A stretch of 64,000 bases of DNA from Fictibacillus nanhaiensis (GTDB lineage: Bacteria > Bacillota > Bacilli > Bacillales > Fictibacillaceae): positions 62,001 to 126,000 of the forward strand of contig NZ_JAHVJO010000004.1 in NCBI RefSeq assembly GCF_019801215.1, in the 5' to 3' direction. Both the position numbers and the translations under genes were made by a program. Positions 8,001-16,465 of this stretch are shown piece after piece (positions within the stretch are counted from its first letter, which is position 1; the number at the start of each line of letters is the position of its first letter). Under the pieces are notes generated by a model. The model worked only from the letters and a program-made list of their open reading frames with translations, had not been told where the DNA came from and made no database searches.

Positions 8001-8792
8001 TTAGAATTCAAGCGGAGCTTTCCCATAAGCTTCCCATAAAAGCGGAAACTTTTTTCTAAGACCTTCTTCATCATCTTCATCCCAGTCAAATTCGAGCTCT
8101 GGCTGATTATATTCATCATTCGTTAACTTTTCGTACAAATCATAATAATCTTCATCGTCCTGACCCGTCTTTTCTTCAAACGCTTCACATGCTACAAATA
8201 ATAATTCTTCAAGCTGCGGCATTTCATCTTGCTCTTCTATCCGTTTTAGATAGGGCATCAGGGTCTCTGGATCTTTAATGGCAGCTTTGTAAGGTTCTTT
8301 TCCGAGATATAGCAGGAATGCTCTAAAATAATCAAAACAATCGTCTGAGCAGCCGCCCATTATGATGTATGCCGCAGCCCATAGGTCTGATGTGTAAGAC
8401 TTTGAATAATATTTATTTAATATAGAATCGAAAGTGACAATATCTTTTACTGGCCTTTTGGAAAGTTGGTATGTAAGCCATTCCATCTGCTCTTCGGCAT
8501 CATCGCCTTTTTCTTTGCATGTATCAATCAGTTCCCAAAACAGTTGTTCTGTCATGGTGGTGTCTTTTAAAATTTGGTTTGCTGAATCTGCAGGGACATA
8601 CCCTTTCTTCATCTTTGAGCGGATGAGTTTATCTATTTCTTTACGGCATTCATCTTCGGAATCAAACGTTTTTGTTTTTATTGCTCCAATCGTTCCTACT
8701 TTTCCATAGGTAACCATGAAAGAATTTTCTTTTTGGCTGATCTTCCAAAACTTATTGGAAGTTTTATCTTGATAAATAAGTAAAGTCTCCAT
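8001..8792 (-). CDS. WGR domain plus DUF4240 protein
   Basis: 263 residues. Residues 1-70 form a WGR-type domain (LIYQDKTSNKFWKISQ, VTYGKVGTIGAIKTKTF, KEIDKLIRSKMKKGY), a fold found in PARPs and bacterial MolR-like proteins. Residues 78-215 match DUF4240 (MTEQLFWELIDTCKEKG, LWAAAYIIMGGCSDDCFDYFRAFLLYLG). The C-terminus is strongly acidic (DWDEDDEEG). The function is unknown; DUF4240 proteins are scattered in bacteria. Monocistronic, with its own terminator. Confidence 0.75.
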   Translation of the reverse strand: METLLIYQDKTSNKFWKISQKENSFMVTYGKVGTIGAIKTKTFDSEDECRKEIDKLIRSKMKKGYVPADSANQILKDTTMTEQLFWELIDTCKEKGDDAEEQMEWLTYQLSKRPVKDIVTFDSILNKYYSKSYTSDLWAAAYIIMGGCSDDCFDYFRAFLLYLGKEPYKAAIKDPETLMPYLKRIEEQDEMPQLEELLFVACEAFEEKTGQDDEDYYDLYEKLTNDEYNQPELEFDWDEDDEEGLRKKFPLLWEAYGKAPLEF

Positions 8793-8848
8793 AAAGATTA
8801 CCCCTCACCTTCCATCTTTGACTTATGCCTACTCCACTATGTTAATAC

Positions 8849-8894
8849 AAAACAAAGACGCTGAATATGTATATATCACATAAACAGCGCCTTT
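8849..8894 (-). terminator. Possible terminator-like hairpin in a gene-free region
   Basis: Minus-strand AAAGGCGCTG ... CAGCGTCTTT (one mismatch, 21-nt loop) followed by TTTGTTTTG. No gene upstream on that strand is known unless the repeat region at 9.1-9.3 kb is transcribed. Confidence 0.35.
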
Positions 8895-8951
8895 AGCTTA
8901 AACTCACCATATTCACTTAAACTTTCTTTCCCTTCTTACTAATACACAATG

Positions 8952-8974
8952 CTAGTTATTTATCCCATAACTAG
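8952..8974. other. Perfect inverted repeat in intergenic DNA
   Basis: CTAGTTAT, 7-nt loop, ATAACTAG. An 8-bp perfect stem in an AT-rich gene-free stretch; no T-run follows, so it is an operator or RNA hairpin candidate rather than a terminator. Confidence 0.3.
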
Positions 8975-9086
8975 ACTTCAATTAATTGTTCGTTCAATCA
9001 ATTGCCTTGCATTAGATCCATATTTTTTCTTTTCAGATTTTGATAATCTTTAAACTTACTTTTTTTCCTTCTTATACAACCTTACC

Positions 9087-9164
9087 TTACTCTTCATCTG
9101 GTAAATTCCCACACGCCCACATGCTGCGAAAATAGTTTTCACCGGCTATTTCCATCTGCAACAT
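9087..9164 (-). other. Possible 25-residue micro-ORF inside the tandem repeat
   Basis: On the minus strand ATG 9164 to TAA 9087 encodes a peptide ending in GENYFRSMWACGNLPDEE. The second repeat copy, read in the same register, gives SEN-stop-FRDVWICGN, so the copy is broken there. No good ribosome binding site was found. It may be the remnant of a duplicated small gene or pure noncoding repeat. Confidence 0.2.
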
Positions 9165-9328
9165 GATTTTAGCATGCTTCGCTCACATACGTCATTGGAA
9201 TCATCCTCTTTCCGTTATGTGTATTGCGCGTTCCCACATATCCACACATCTCGAAATCAGTTTTCACTGGCCGATCTCTACCTGGATGTGATGTTGATAT
9301 GCTTCGCTAACTTACGTCATTGGAATCA
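9106..9328. repeat. Two degenerate 98-bp copies, period 125 bp
   Basis: Copy 1 (9106-9203) and copy 2 (9231-9328) both start TTCCCACA, share AGTTTTCAC and end GCTTCGCT.AC.TACGTCATTGGAATCA. They lie head-to-tail 125 bp apart in the 814-bp gene-free region between the WGR gene and the double P-loop gene. No transposase or phage gene is associated. Confidence 0.7.
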
Positions 9329-9606
9329 CGCGCCTTTCTTTTGTAAAGGTTGTGTTTCATTTGTTAATTACATATTAACCTATTCTGAATTTTATTTAAA
9401 TATTCAGAATAATCAATATTATGTAATTTGAGGTGATTTTATTCCACTTTTGTTTCTCATCCTTCTTCTTTCGTAAAATTTCTTTTTATTTCATCATATT
9501 TCAACAATTTAATTATTCAATGTTGTTTTTAGGCTTTCACCTATTCCACCTTTCTCTCATAGTATGCTTTAGAAACTCAACTAATGATAAGAGGAGTGTT
9601 TTTTAA

Positions 9607-10707
9607 TTGACTGGAAAAATCCTAAATTATTATGCGGGCGGAAATACAGCGAGGGGTTTTCATAATTTGTTTGAATCGAATCTAAATGGTCTTGAGCGTC
9701 TTTTTATTCTTAAAGGCGGACCCGGAACAGGAAAGTCAACCTTAATGAAGACCATTGGACAAAAGTGGAACGATAAAGGATATGATGTAGAATACATTCA
9801 CTGTGCTTCTGATAATGGTTCCATTGATGGCGTCATCCTACGCGATCTAAAGGTCGGAATTGTTGACGGAACTTCTCCTCATGTTATTGAGCCAAAAGCA
9901 CCTGGAGCTGTTGAGGAATACGTGAACTTAGGCGAAGCTTGGGATTCAGAACAATTATCCAAAAATAAAAAAGAAATTCTTCACCTTTGCGATGAAATAT
10001 CTGCAGATTTTCAAACCGCTTATTCTATTTTTTATGAAGCTCTCCTTGTCCACGACGAATGGGAAAAGATCTATATTGAAAACATGGATTACGAAAAGGC
10101 AAATAACCTCACAGATGAATTAATGCATAACTTTTTCTCTAAAAAAATAAACAAACAAGCCAATGTTTATCACCGCTTTTTAGGAGCAGCTACTCCTTTA
10201 GGAGCTGTTGATTTTGTTCCTAACCTGACTGATGGGTTAAAGGAAAGGTTTTTTATAAAAGGACGTCCTGGATCAGGAAAGTCAACCTTATTAAAGAAAC
10301 TAGCGGCAAATGCAGAAGCATCCGGGTATGATGTCGAAATTTATCATTGCGGGTTCGATCCCAACAGTCTCGATATGGTGATTGTTAGAGAATTAGGCTT
10401 TGCGATCTTTGACAGTACGGCACCACATGAATATTTCCCCGAACGGTCTGGTGACTCAATCATTGATATGTATGAAAAGACAATCGCCCCAGGCACAGAT
10501 GAGAAACATTTAGACGATCTAAGAGAAATCAGCAATCGATATTCTGAAAAAATGAAGGAAGCAATCAGCTTTTTGGCAGAAGCAAAGCGAAAGCATGATG
10601 AGTTAGAAGCGTATTACGTGAAGGCAATGAATTTCTCAAAGGTAGAAGCCATTCAAAATCAAATAGACCAGGAGATTGGAAGGTTAGCCACAACGAAACA
10701 AAAATAA
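9607..10707 (+). CDS. Double P-loop ATPase (PRK06851-like)
   Basis: 366 residues made of two homologous NTPase halves. Each opens with a Walker A motif: GGPGTGKST near residue 38 and GRPGSGKST near 219, preceded by similar strands (LERLFILKG and KERFFIKG) and followed by similar segments (GYDVEYIHCASDN and GYDVEIYHCGFDPNSLD). This internal duplication is characteristic of an uncharacterised Firmicute family. TTG 9607 is the start, with AAGAGGAG 12 nt upstream. The gene stands alone with its own terminator. Its cellular job is unknown; possible roles in nucleic-acid or cell-wall processes are guesses. Confidence 0.7.
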   Translation: MTGKILNYYAGGNTARGFHNLFESNLNGLERLFILKGGPGTGKSTLMKTIGQKWNDKGYDVEYIHCASDNGSIDGVILRDLKVGIVDGTSPHVIEPKAPGAVEEYVNLGEAWDSEQLSKNKKEILHLCDEISADFQTAYSIFYEALLVHDEWEKIYIENMDYEKANNLTDELMHNFFSKKINKQANVYHRFLGAATPLGAVDFVPNLTDGLKERFFIKGRPGSGKSTLLKKLAANAEASGYDVEIYHCGFDPNSLDMVIVRELGFAIFDSTAPHEYFPERSGDSIIDMYEKTIAPGTDEKHLDDLREISNRYSEKMKEAISFLAEAKRKHDELEAYYVKAMNFSKVEAIQNQIDQEIGRLATTKQK

Positions 10708-10728
10708 GCCTTATCAATAAAAATAAGA

Positions 10729-10762
10729 AGAACCCGCTCCTTGAAGCGGGTTCAATTTTTTT
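10729..10762 (+). terminator. Terminator after the double P-loop ATPase gene
   Basis: GAACCCGCTCCTTGAAGCGG completed by GTTC and then AATTTTTTTG; a 10-bp GC-rich stem on the plus strand. Confidence 0.9.
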
Positions 10763-10771
10763 GTTTTATCA

Positions 10772-10963
10772 CTAATGTCTTCCTAATAAGTCCAATATAC
10801 CTTTATAAATCAATACCGCTGCAAAAACAAGAACAGTTAGAATAGCGATAATCTTAATCGCTGGACCGAATGCAGCTAAGAATGTTCCGCCAACGGGTAA
10901 ACCAAGTAGAAAATAACCAGCTAATAAAGCACCAATCAATGTTAACACATTCGTATTAGACAT
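10772..10963 (-). CDS. Small membrane protein with two helices
   Basis: 63 residues starting MSNTNVLTLIGALLAGYF at ATG 10963, six nt after a strong AGGAGGAGG site; the longer frame to 11050 lacks such a site. Helix 1 is about 6-27 and helix 2 about 33-57 (IKIIAILTVLVFAAVLIYKGI), with Gly/Pro between. No family was recognised. It lies just past the end of mqnD on the same strand, so it may be expressed from the menaquinone operon, but its own leader suggests independent translation. Confidence 0.55.
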   Translation of the reverse strand: MSNTNVLTLIGALLAGYFLLGLPVGGTFLAAFGPAIKIIAILTVLVFAAVLIYKGILDLLGRH

Positions 10964-11066
10964 ATTGCGCCTCCTCCTAACAGATTTTCTGCTTGAGATA
11001 AGATATGCGCTTGTGGTAGAAGTGGTTAACATTGGTGAACGCCTTAACAAATCATCCAGCCACTAA

Positions 11067-11912
11067 TTATTTTAATAGATTTTCATAATTCAGCTTCGGC
11101 ACGATGCCTTCTTCCCCAGCTCTGTTCAACAATGTTGTGATTGCTTCAAAGCCCTTTTCACCCAGATCAGCGGTAAAATCATTTACATACAGATTAATAT
11201 GTGACTCTGCCACTTCTGGTGACAGTTCACTCGCATGCTGCATCACATATTCCTTCGATTTTTCCGGATGACGCCAAGCATATTCAACGGATTCTTTGAT
11301 CCATTTTGTAATAGACTCTAAATCTAGCGACCGGCGGGCGATGATCGCACCGAGTGGAATCGGCAGATCTGTATCTTCTTCCCACCAGCTCCCCATATCC
11401 GCTAACATATGAAGTCCGTAGTTTTGGTACGTAAAACGAGCCTCGTGGATGACGAGACCTGCGTCAATACGCCCTTCTTTTACAGCAGGCATAATTTCAT
11501 TGAACGGCATCACGATGATTTCGCCCACACCGCCAGGAACATTTTGTGCTGCCCATAATCTGAACAAAAGATAAGCTGTAGAACGTTCACTTGGAACAGC
11601 TACTTTCGCTCCAGACAACAAGCTAGGCCTAACTTCCCCAGACTCGTTAACAAGAACGAGCGGACCACAACCACGCCCCAGAGCACCTCCGCACGGAATA
11701 AGAGCGTATTTATCCAATACCCACGGCAATGCTGCGTAAGAGATCTTTAGAATATCCAGCTCGTCAGAACGCGCAGCTAAACCGTTCGTAATATCGATAT
11801 CTGCATAGGTAACCTCAAATTCAGGAGCCCCAGGAATCAGTTCATGCACCAATGCGTGAAATACGAACGTGTCATTTGGACAAGGAGAAAAGGCAATACT
11901 CATTTTACTCAT
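11067..11912 (-). CDS. mqnD: 1,4-dihydroxy-6-naphthoate synthase MqnD
   Basis: 281 residues with the periplasmic-binding-protein-like fold of the MqnA/MqnD family: IAFSPCPNDTFVFHALVH near residue 5 (SPCPNDT is the MqnD signature), ISYAALPWVLDKYALI near 57, GGALGRGCGPLVL near 75 and DAGLVIHEARFTYQ near 152. It converts cyclic de-hypoxanthine futalosine to 1,4-dihydroxy-6-naphthoate in the alternative (futalosine) menaquinone pathway in the cytoplasm. Its ATG overlaps the stop of mqnB, so the two are coupled. Other pathway genes (mqnA, mqnC, mqnE) are not in the window. Confidence 0.9.
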   Translation of the reverse strand: MSKMSIAFSPCPNDTFVFHALVHELIPGAPEFEVTYADIDITNGLAARSDELDILKISYAALPWVLDKYALIPCGGALGRGCGPLVLVNESGEVRPSLLSGAKVAVPSERSTAYLLFRLWAAQNVPGGVGEIIVMPFNEIMPAVKEGRIDAGLVIHEARFTYQNYGLHMLADMGSWWEEDTDLPIPLGAIIARRSLDLESITKWIKESVEYAWRHPEKSKEYVMQHASELSPEVAESHINLYVNDFTADLGEKGFEAITTLLNRAGEEGIVPKLNYENLLK

Positions 11913-12565
11913 TACAGTACCTCCACGATAACTTTACTAGCAGATTCCAGTGTATCTAAAGCTTCTTTAATCCGCCAAGCAGAACGATCTCGAGGACCGA
12001 TCGGATTTGAGATAGATCGGACTTCTAAAGCAGGTACACCAAACTCTTTAGCTGCCATCGCAACTCCGTACCCTTCCATCGCTTCTGCTACTGCCATAGG
12101 TACACGCTCCAACAACTCTGACGAGGTTTCCCTCGTTCCCGTAACAGTGGATAGTGTCAGGATCGTTCCGGTTTGAGCCGATAATCCCGCTCGTTTTAAT
12201 GCATCTGTTAAAACCTGAACGCTTTCGTGATCTACCTTCATTCGGGTCGATTCACCAAATCCGAGCTCGTCCAATGGGATAAAGCCTTCACCCGACTCGG
12301 CTCCCAAATCTGCACAAAGAATTTCATCTGCAATCACGACTGATCCAATCTCTGCTTTTTGAACGAAACCACCAGCAATGCCCATATTGATAACAAAATC
12401 ATACTTATTTGCCGTTAACGCTTTCGCTGTTTGAATGCCAGCAGAGATCGGTCCGACGCCTGCTAGCCGTACGTCGATCCTTGGATCAGTACCGATTCCA
12501 CGTAAAATGGCTTCTCGTTCTGCCGATACAGATGTCATGATTAATATGCGGCGATTGTTATTCAT
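11912..12565 (-). CDS. mqnB: Futalosine hydrolase MqnB
   Basis: 217 residues of the nucleoside-phosphorylase/hydrolase superfamily: MTSVSAEREAILRGI near residue 10, INMGIAGGF near 59 and a C-terminal catalytic segment AEAMEGYGVAMAAKEFGVPALEVRSISN near 142, where Glu-Met-Glu-Gly and the Asn-Pro-Ile near 170 are typical. It releases hypoxanthine (or adenine) from futalosine. Translational overlap with mqnD fixes the pathway, which separates it from the related MTA/SAH nucleosidase. AGGACC-type ribosome binding site precedes ATG 12565. Confidence 0.9.
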   Translation of the reverse strand: MNNNRRILIMTSVSAEREAILRGIGTDPRIDVRLAGVGPISAGIQTAKALTANKYDFVINMGIAGGFVQKAEIGSVVIADEILCADLGAESGEGFIPLDELGFGESTRMKVDHESVQVLTDALKRAGLSAQTGTILTLSTVTGTRETSSELLERVPMAVAEAMEGYGVAMAAKEFGVPALEVRSISNPIGPRDRSAWRIKEALDTLESASKVIVEVL

Positions 12566-12586
12566 TTAGGTCCTCCGCGCTTTTAG

Positions 12587-13783
12587 TTAACTTAACTTTT
12601 GAATGAAAACAACTTTAAGGTAATTACCTTCTTTGAATTCTTTATGCGTTTTGAAATCTTGTGGCAGCTTGAATTCTTCGATAATTTTATAAGCGCCTCC
12701 CGTTTCGGTAAAGGCTTTGTCTATGAATTCTTTAAATTTTCTCATGCCAAACGTGCTGCAGTTGGACGATGCGACAATCACTCCGTCGTGTTCCGTAATT
12801 TGGATCGCTTGAGCGAGCAACTCTGGATAATCTTTTCCTGCACTGAACGTATGTTTTTTGGAACGGGCAAAACTTGGCGGATCAAGGATGACGAGATCAA
12901 ATGACAATTGCTTACGAACGGCGTACTTAAAGTAGTTGAACACATCTTCTACGATGATGTCATGATCTTCATAATTAAGACCGTTCACGCTGAACTGCTC
13001 TTGCGTCTTGCTTCGGCTTCTGTTCGCCAGGTCAACACTCGTCGTTTTTGTTGCTCCGCCAAGTGCCGCTGCTACCGAGAACGCTCCTGTGTAGGAAAAC
13101 GTATTTAATACTGTCTTTCCTTTTGCATACTGATCACGAATGGTTTTACGGACTTCGCGTTGGTCCAAGAATACACCGACCATAGCACCATCATTTAAAT
13201 AAACCGCGAAGTGAATGCCGTTTTCACGGACGATTAAAGGACTCGGTGCTTTTTCGCCTTCCATAAAATCATCATCGTCAATGTATTTCCCTTTTACTGC
13301 AAATCGTTTCTTTTCGTAAATCCCTTTTACTTTAACTAGATTTTTAAGCGATTCTACGATTTCATTCTTAAAATCATAAATTCCTTCACTGTACCATGTG
13401 ATCACATAATATCCGTTATAATGATCGATTGTCAGTCCGCCGATTCCGTCTCCTTCACCGTTAAAAACGCGGAAAGCCGTCGTTTCATAGTCGTTAAAAA
13501 GATTTTCTCTGTGGTCGATCGCTCGTTTTAGTTTCTTTTCGAAAAAGCTTTGGTCGATCACTTCTTGTGGATTTTGGGTAAGTACCCAGCCACGTCCCTT
13601 GTTTTGTTTGCCGTAGTACCCTTTTCCAAGAAAAGTATTTTTCTCATCAAAGAGCTCGATGATTGTTCCTTCTTCTTTTACATTGCTGATATTTTGAACA
13701 GCATCCTCTGTTATGAGCGGATATCCTGCTTTCAGACCTTTCACATATGAAGTTTTCACTTTTAACCGGACGTTCTTTCTCAT
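12587..13783 (-). CDS. Class I SAM-dependent 23S rRNA methyltransferase (YwbD/RlmI-like)
   Basis: 398 residues. An N-terminal PUA-like RNA-binding domain (about 1-85; KVKTSYVKGLKAGYPLITEDAV) is followed by an EEHEE region and a Rossmann methyltransferase domain (about 195-398): VLNTFSYTGAFSVAAALGGA, SVDLANRSR (SAM binding) and VILDPPSFARSK (catalytic loop). The family includes RlmI (m5C) and Bacillus YwbD, for which a 23S m7G activity has been reported under the name RlmQ; the sequence alone does not decide the product. The start overlaps the end of recQ by 4 bp (ATGA), so both are co-transcribed. Confidence 0.85.
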   Translation of the reverse strand: MRKNVRLKVKTSYVKGLKAGYPLITEDAVQNISNVKEEGTIIELFDEKNTFLGKGYYGKQNKGRGWVLTQNPQEVIDQSFFEKKLKRAIDHRENLFNDYETTAFRVFNGEGDGIGGLTIDHYNGYYVITWYSEGIYDFKNEIVESLKNLVKVKGIYEKKRFAVKGKYIDDDDFMEGEKAPSPLIVRENGIHFAVYLNDGAMVGVFLDQREVRKTIRDQYAKGKTVLNTFSYTGAFSVAAALGGATKTTSVDLANRSRSKTQEQFSVNGLNYEDHDIIVEDVFNYFKYAVRKQLSFDLVILDPPSFARSKKHTFSAGKDYPELLAQAIQITEHDGVIVASSNCSTFGMRKFKEFIDKAFTETGGAYKIIEEFKLPQDFKTHKEFKEGNYLKVVFIQKLS

Positions 13784-15927
13784 AATGTCACCCGTTTCTC
13801 ATTCTCATTTTGTAATAAAAATACTTTGATCATAAAATAGCTTACTTCATCAGGAAGCAGTTCTTTAATCGGCTTTAACTTTTCTCCGCCAGCCTGCTGG
13901 ATGGCGTTTTCAATCTCAGGAATATATTCATCAGGAATTAAGTCTTCCATATGGACGTCCATTCCTTCTTGCATGCATTGGATAAGATGACTTTCCACCG
14001 TACTCGGAGCCAAATCCCGGTGTTCGGCTATTTCTTCTACCGTCATCTCCTCTTTATAAAACGTGTACGTTTCAAGATGAGAATCCGGAGTCGACTTTTT
14101 CGGTTTGGGGTCTGTCCCCGGGACAGACCCCTTCACGGCATTTTCTTTGCGTTCAGGATTTTGCACTAAAAATTCTGTGATGCTTTCAATAAAATGTTCG
14201 CCATATTTTTCAAGTTTATTTTGACCGACGCCTGTCACGGTCAAAAATTCACCTTTTGTCTCAGGCAGTTTTACACACATGTCCTTTAACGCGGTATCTG
14301 CAAAAATAACAAACGGTGGAACGTTTTCTTTTTCTGCAATTTCTTTACGAACTTTACGAAGCTCTTCGAACAACGGATCATCTGCTGCCACTTGCTTCGT
14401 CTGAACGGCTTCTTTTCGCTTCACAATTTCTTTTCCAAGAAGAACGTCTTTTCCTTTTTCTTTTATATATAGGGTTGGAAAAGAACCATGTTCAACGGCA
14501 ATAAGTTCTTGTGAAATAAAAAATTCAATAAAGTCCGTCACTTCTTTTAAGCTTTTTTCTTTCATCATGCCGTACGTTGGCAGCTTATGAAACCTAAGCT
14601 CGAGCACCTTTTTGTTCTTCGATCCTGTCAGCACTTGAGCGATGATCGTTTTTCCAAACCTTTTCTGACCCATTCGAACAATACACGACAACACGATCTG
14701 GGCTTCTCTTGTAACCTCGATACTTTCACGTGAATCCGTACAGTTGCCGCAGCGCCCGCATGGAGGTGTTTCAACCTCGCTAAAATAACGGACGATCGAC
14801 GTTTGCAAACAGCTTTCGGTGTGGCAATAATCCACCATTAGCTGAAGTTTTTCTAATTCTTGTGAGATACGATCTTGTTCACTCGATTGGTCGATTAAAA
14901 AGCGCTGCACTTGAACGTCTTGCGAAGAATACAGCAAGATACACTCACTCGGAAGACCGTCACGGCCAGCACGGCCAGCTTCCTGATAATAACTCTCCAT
15001 ATTTTTTGGCAGCTGATAGTGGATCACATACCGTATGTTCGATTTATCGATTCCCATCCCGAACGCGGATGTGGCTACCATTACGCTGGATTCATCCTGC
15101 AGAAACTGTTCTTGCTGTTCCATACGTTCCTGATCATTCATACCCGCATGATAGCGAGAAACGTGTATACCGTTCTTCTTTAAATTTTCGTACAATTGAT
15201 CAACGGTCTTTCGTGTTGCCGCATATATAATCCCAGCTTCTTTTTCGTTCTTTTTGATAAAATCCTTCAAAAATGAAAGACGGTCTTGTCCTTTAATCAC
15301 CGAAAATGAGAGGTTCTCCCTCTCAAATCCTGTTAGTACAGTCTTGTTTTCATCGATATCCAAGGACCAGCAAATATCCTGGCGAACTTTTGGTGTGGCA
15401 GTAGCCGTCAGTGCCAGAACGACCGGACGTTTTGGCAAATTTCCAATCATGCGCTGAATTCGCTGATAGCTTGGACGAAAATCATGTCCCCATTGCGAGA
15501 TACAATGCGCTTCATCCACTGCTACTAAAGGAATATGGAGTTGTTTTAGGTGATCCATAAAGTCATAGGATTCTAGTCTTTCTGGTGCAATATATAAAAG
15601 CTTATACTTTCCTTGTTTCGTTTTCTCGATTCGGTCTCTCGTCTCACTGGCCGTTATCGAACTGTTGATATAGGCGGCAGAAATGCCCAATTGGAGCAAA
15701 GTATCTACTTGATCTTTCATTAAAGAAATTAACGGAGAAATAACAATCGTTGTTCCTTCAAAAACTAGGGCAGGAATTTGATAACAGATCGATTTCCCCC
15801 CGCCTGTCGGCATCACACAAAGGGTATCTTCTTTAGCCAAAACAGATTGAATCGCCTGCTCCTGTCCATTCCGGAATGAAGAGTAGCCGTAATGCAACTG
15901 AAGCATCTCTTTTGCTCTTTGTATCAA
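13780..15927 (-). CDS. recQ: ATP-dependent DNA helicase RecQ
   Basis: 715 residues: helicase core (1-330) with Walker A TGGGKSICYQ near residue 42, VDEAHCISQWGHDFRPSY (DEAH) near 138 and the QAGRAGRDG motif VI near 320; RecQ zinc region CHTESCLQTS ... CGRCGNC near 370-395; winged-helix RQC domain; HRDC domain near 520-590; and a C-terminal helix-turn-helix extension near 625-715. Start is TTG 15927 after GGAGGAGGACA. Between HRDC and the C-terminal extension the frame carries a GC-rich palindrome (14107-14131) translated as KGSVPGTDP, without breaking the frame. RecQ unwinds forks and recombination intermediates. Confidence 0.95.
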   Translation of the reverse strand: MIQRAKEMLQLHYGYSSFRNGQEQAIQSVLAKEDTLCVMPTGGGKSICYQIPALVFEGTTIVISPLISLMKDQVDTLLQLGISAAYINSSITASETRDRIEKTKQGKYKLLYIAPERLESYDFMDHLKQLHIPLVAVDEAHCISQWGHDFRPSYQRIQRMIGNLPKRPVVLALTATATPKVRQDICWSLDIDENKTVLTGFERENLSFSVIKGQDRLSFLKDFIKKNEKEAGIIYAATRKTVDQLYENLKKNGIHVSRYHAGMNDQERMEQQEQFLQDESSVMVATSAFGMGIDKSNIRYVIHYQLPKNMESYYQEAGRAGRDGLPSECILLYSSQDVQVQRFLIDQSSEQDRISQELEKLQLMVDYCHTESCLQTSIVRYFSEVETPPCGRCGNCTDSRESIEVTREAQIVLSCIVRMGQKRFGKTIIAQVLTGSKNKKVLELRFHKLPTYGMMKEKSLKEVTDFIEFFISQELIAVEHGSFPTLYIKEKGKDVLLGKEIVKRKEAVQTKQVAADDPLFEELRKVRKEIAEKENVPPFVIFADTALKDMCVKLPETKGEFLTVTGVGQNKLEKYGEHFIESITEFLVQNPERKENAVKGSVPGTDPKPKKSTPDSHLETYTFYKEEMTVEEIAEHRDLAPSTVESHLIQCMQEGMDVHMEDLIPDEYIPEIENAIQQAGGEKLKPIKELLPDEVSYFMIKVFLLQNENEKRVTL
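14107..14131. repeat. GC-rich palindromic element inserted in recQ
   Basis: GGGGTCTGTCC, 3-nt loop CCG, GGACAGACCCC: an 11-bp perfect inverted repeat inside the recQ frame. The minus-strand flank GTGAAGGGG matches the flank of the intergenic copy at 52551-52587. Confidence 0.85.
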
Positions 15928-16100
15928 AACTTGTATGTCCTCCTCCGGCTTCGTTATCTCTTGATTATATAGGTACTATCACAACATAGCAAAGGCACTT
16001 CATGGGTATAGAGTTCACAAAAACGGCAGACTTGCGTAAGAGTGACAATTATCGAAATGTGATACATTAAGAAGTGGAGAAAAAGAAGGGAGTTTTTATT

Positions 16101-16451
16101 ATGACGAATGAGGAAAAAAACAATGCGTTCCCACCTAAAACATGTACGATTGAAAGACTTGTAACGATGCCTGAAGATGTTGAAAAAGTAATTGCCGGCA
16201 AGAAAACAGCGACGCGCCGAAACGGCAGATACGCCGATATCGGTGAGATTATGGAGTTAAAAGGGCATAAATTCGTAGTAGAAAACGTGTATCGACAATC
16301 ACTCGGTGAACTGACAGACGAACATGCCAATCATGAAGGATTCGAAACGGTAGAAGCCTATAAAGAAGCTATTTTATCATACCACCCAGGAATGCCTTGG
16401 CTTCCGCACATGCAAGTATGGGTACACGAATTCAGTCCAGTTAAGGGCTAA
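16101..16451 (+). CDS. ASCH-domain protein
   Basis: 116 residues starting MTNEEKNNAF at ATG 16101, 8 nt after AAGGGAG; the longer start at 16074 has no such site. The fold is an ASCH (PUA-like) domain: TIERLVTMPEDVEKVIAGKKTATRR near 17-41 (the K..TxRR motif), YADIGEIMELKG near 45, and a C-terminal HPGMPWLPHMQVWVHEF. ASCH proteins bind RNA or act as small-nucleoside amidohydrolases; which applies here is unknown. Followed 14 bp later by the DUF2269 gene, so they probably share a transcript. Confidence 0.7.
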   Translation: MTNEEKNNAFPPKTCTIERLVTMPEDVEKVIAGKKTATRRNGRYADIGEIMELKGHKFVVENVYRQSLGELTDEHANHEGFETVEAYKEAILSYHPGMPWLPHMQVWVHEFSPVKG

Positions 16452-16465
16452 GTTCACGAAGCCTG

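Noticed and set aside
14862-15230. 122-residue plus-strand frame within recQ
   Set aside because: Antisense to the conserved helicase core; no start signal.
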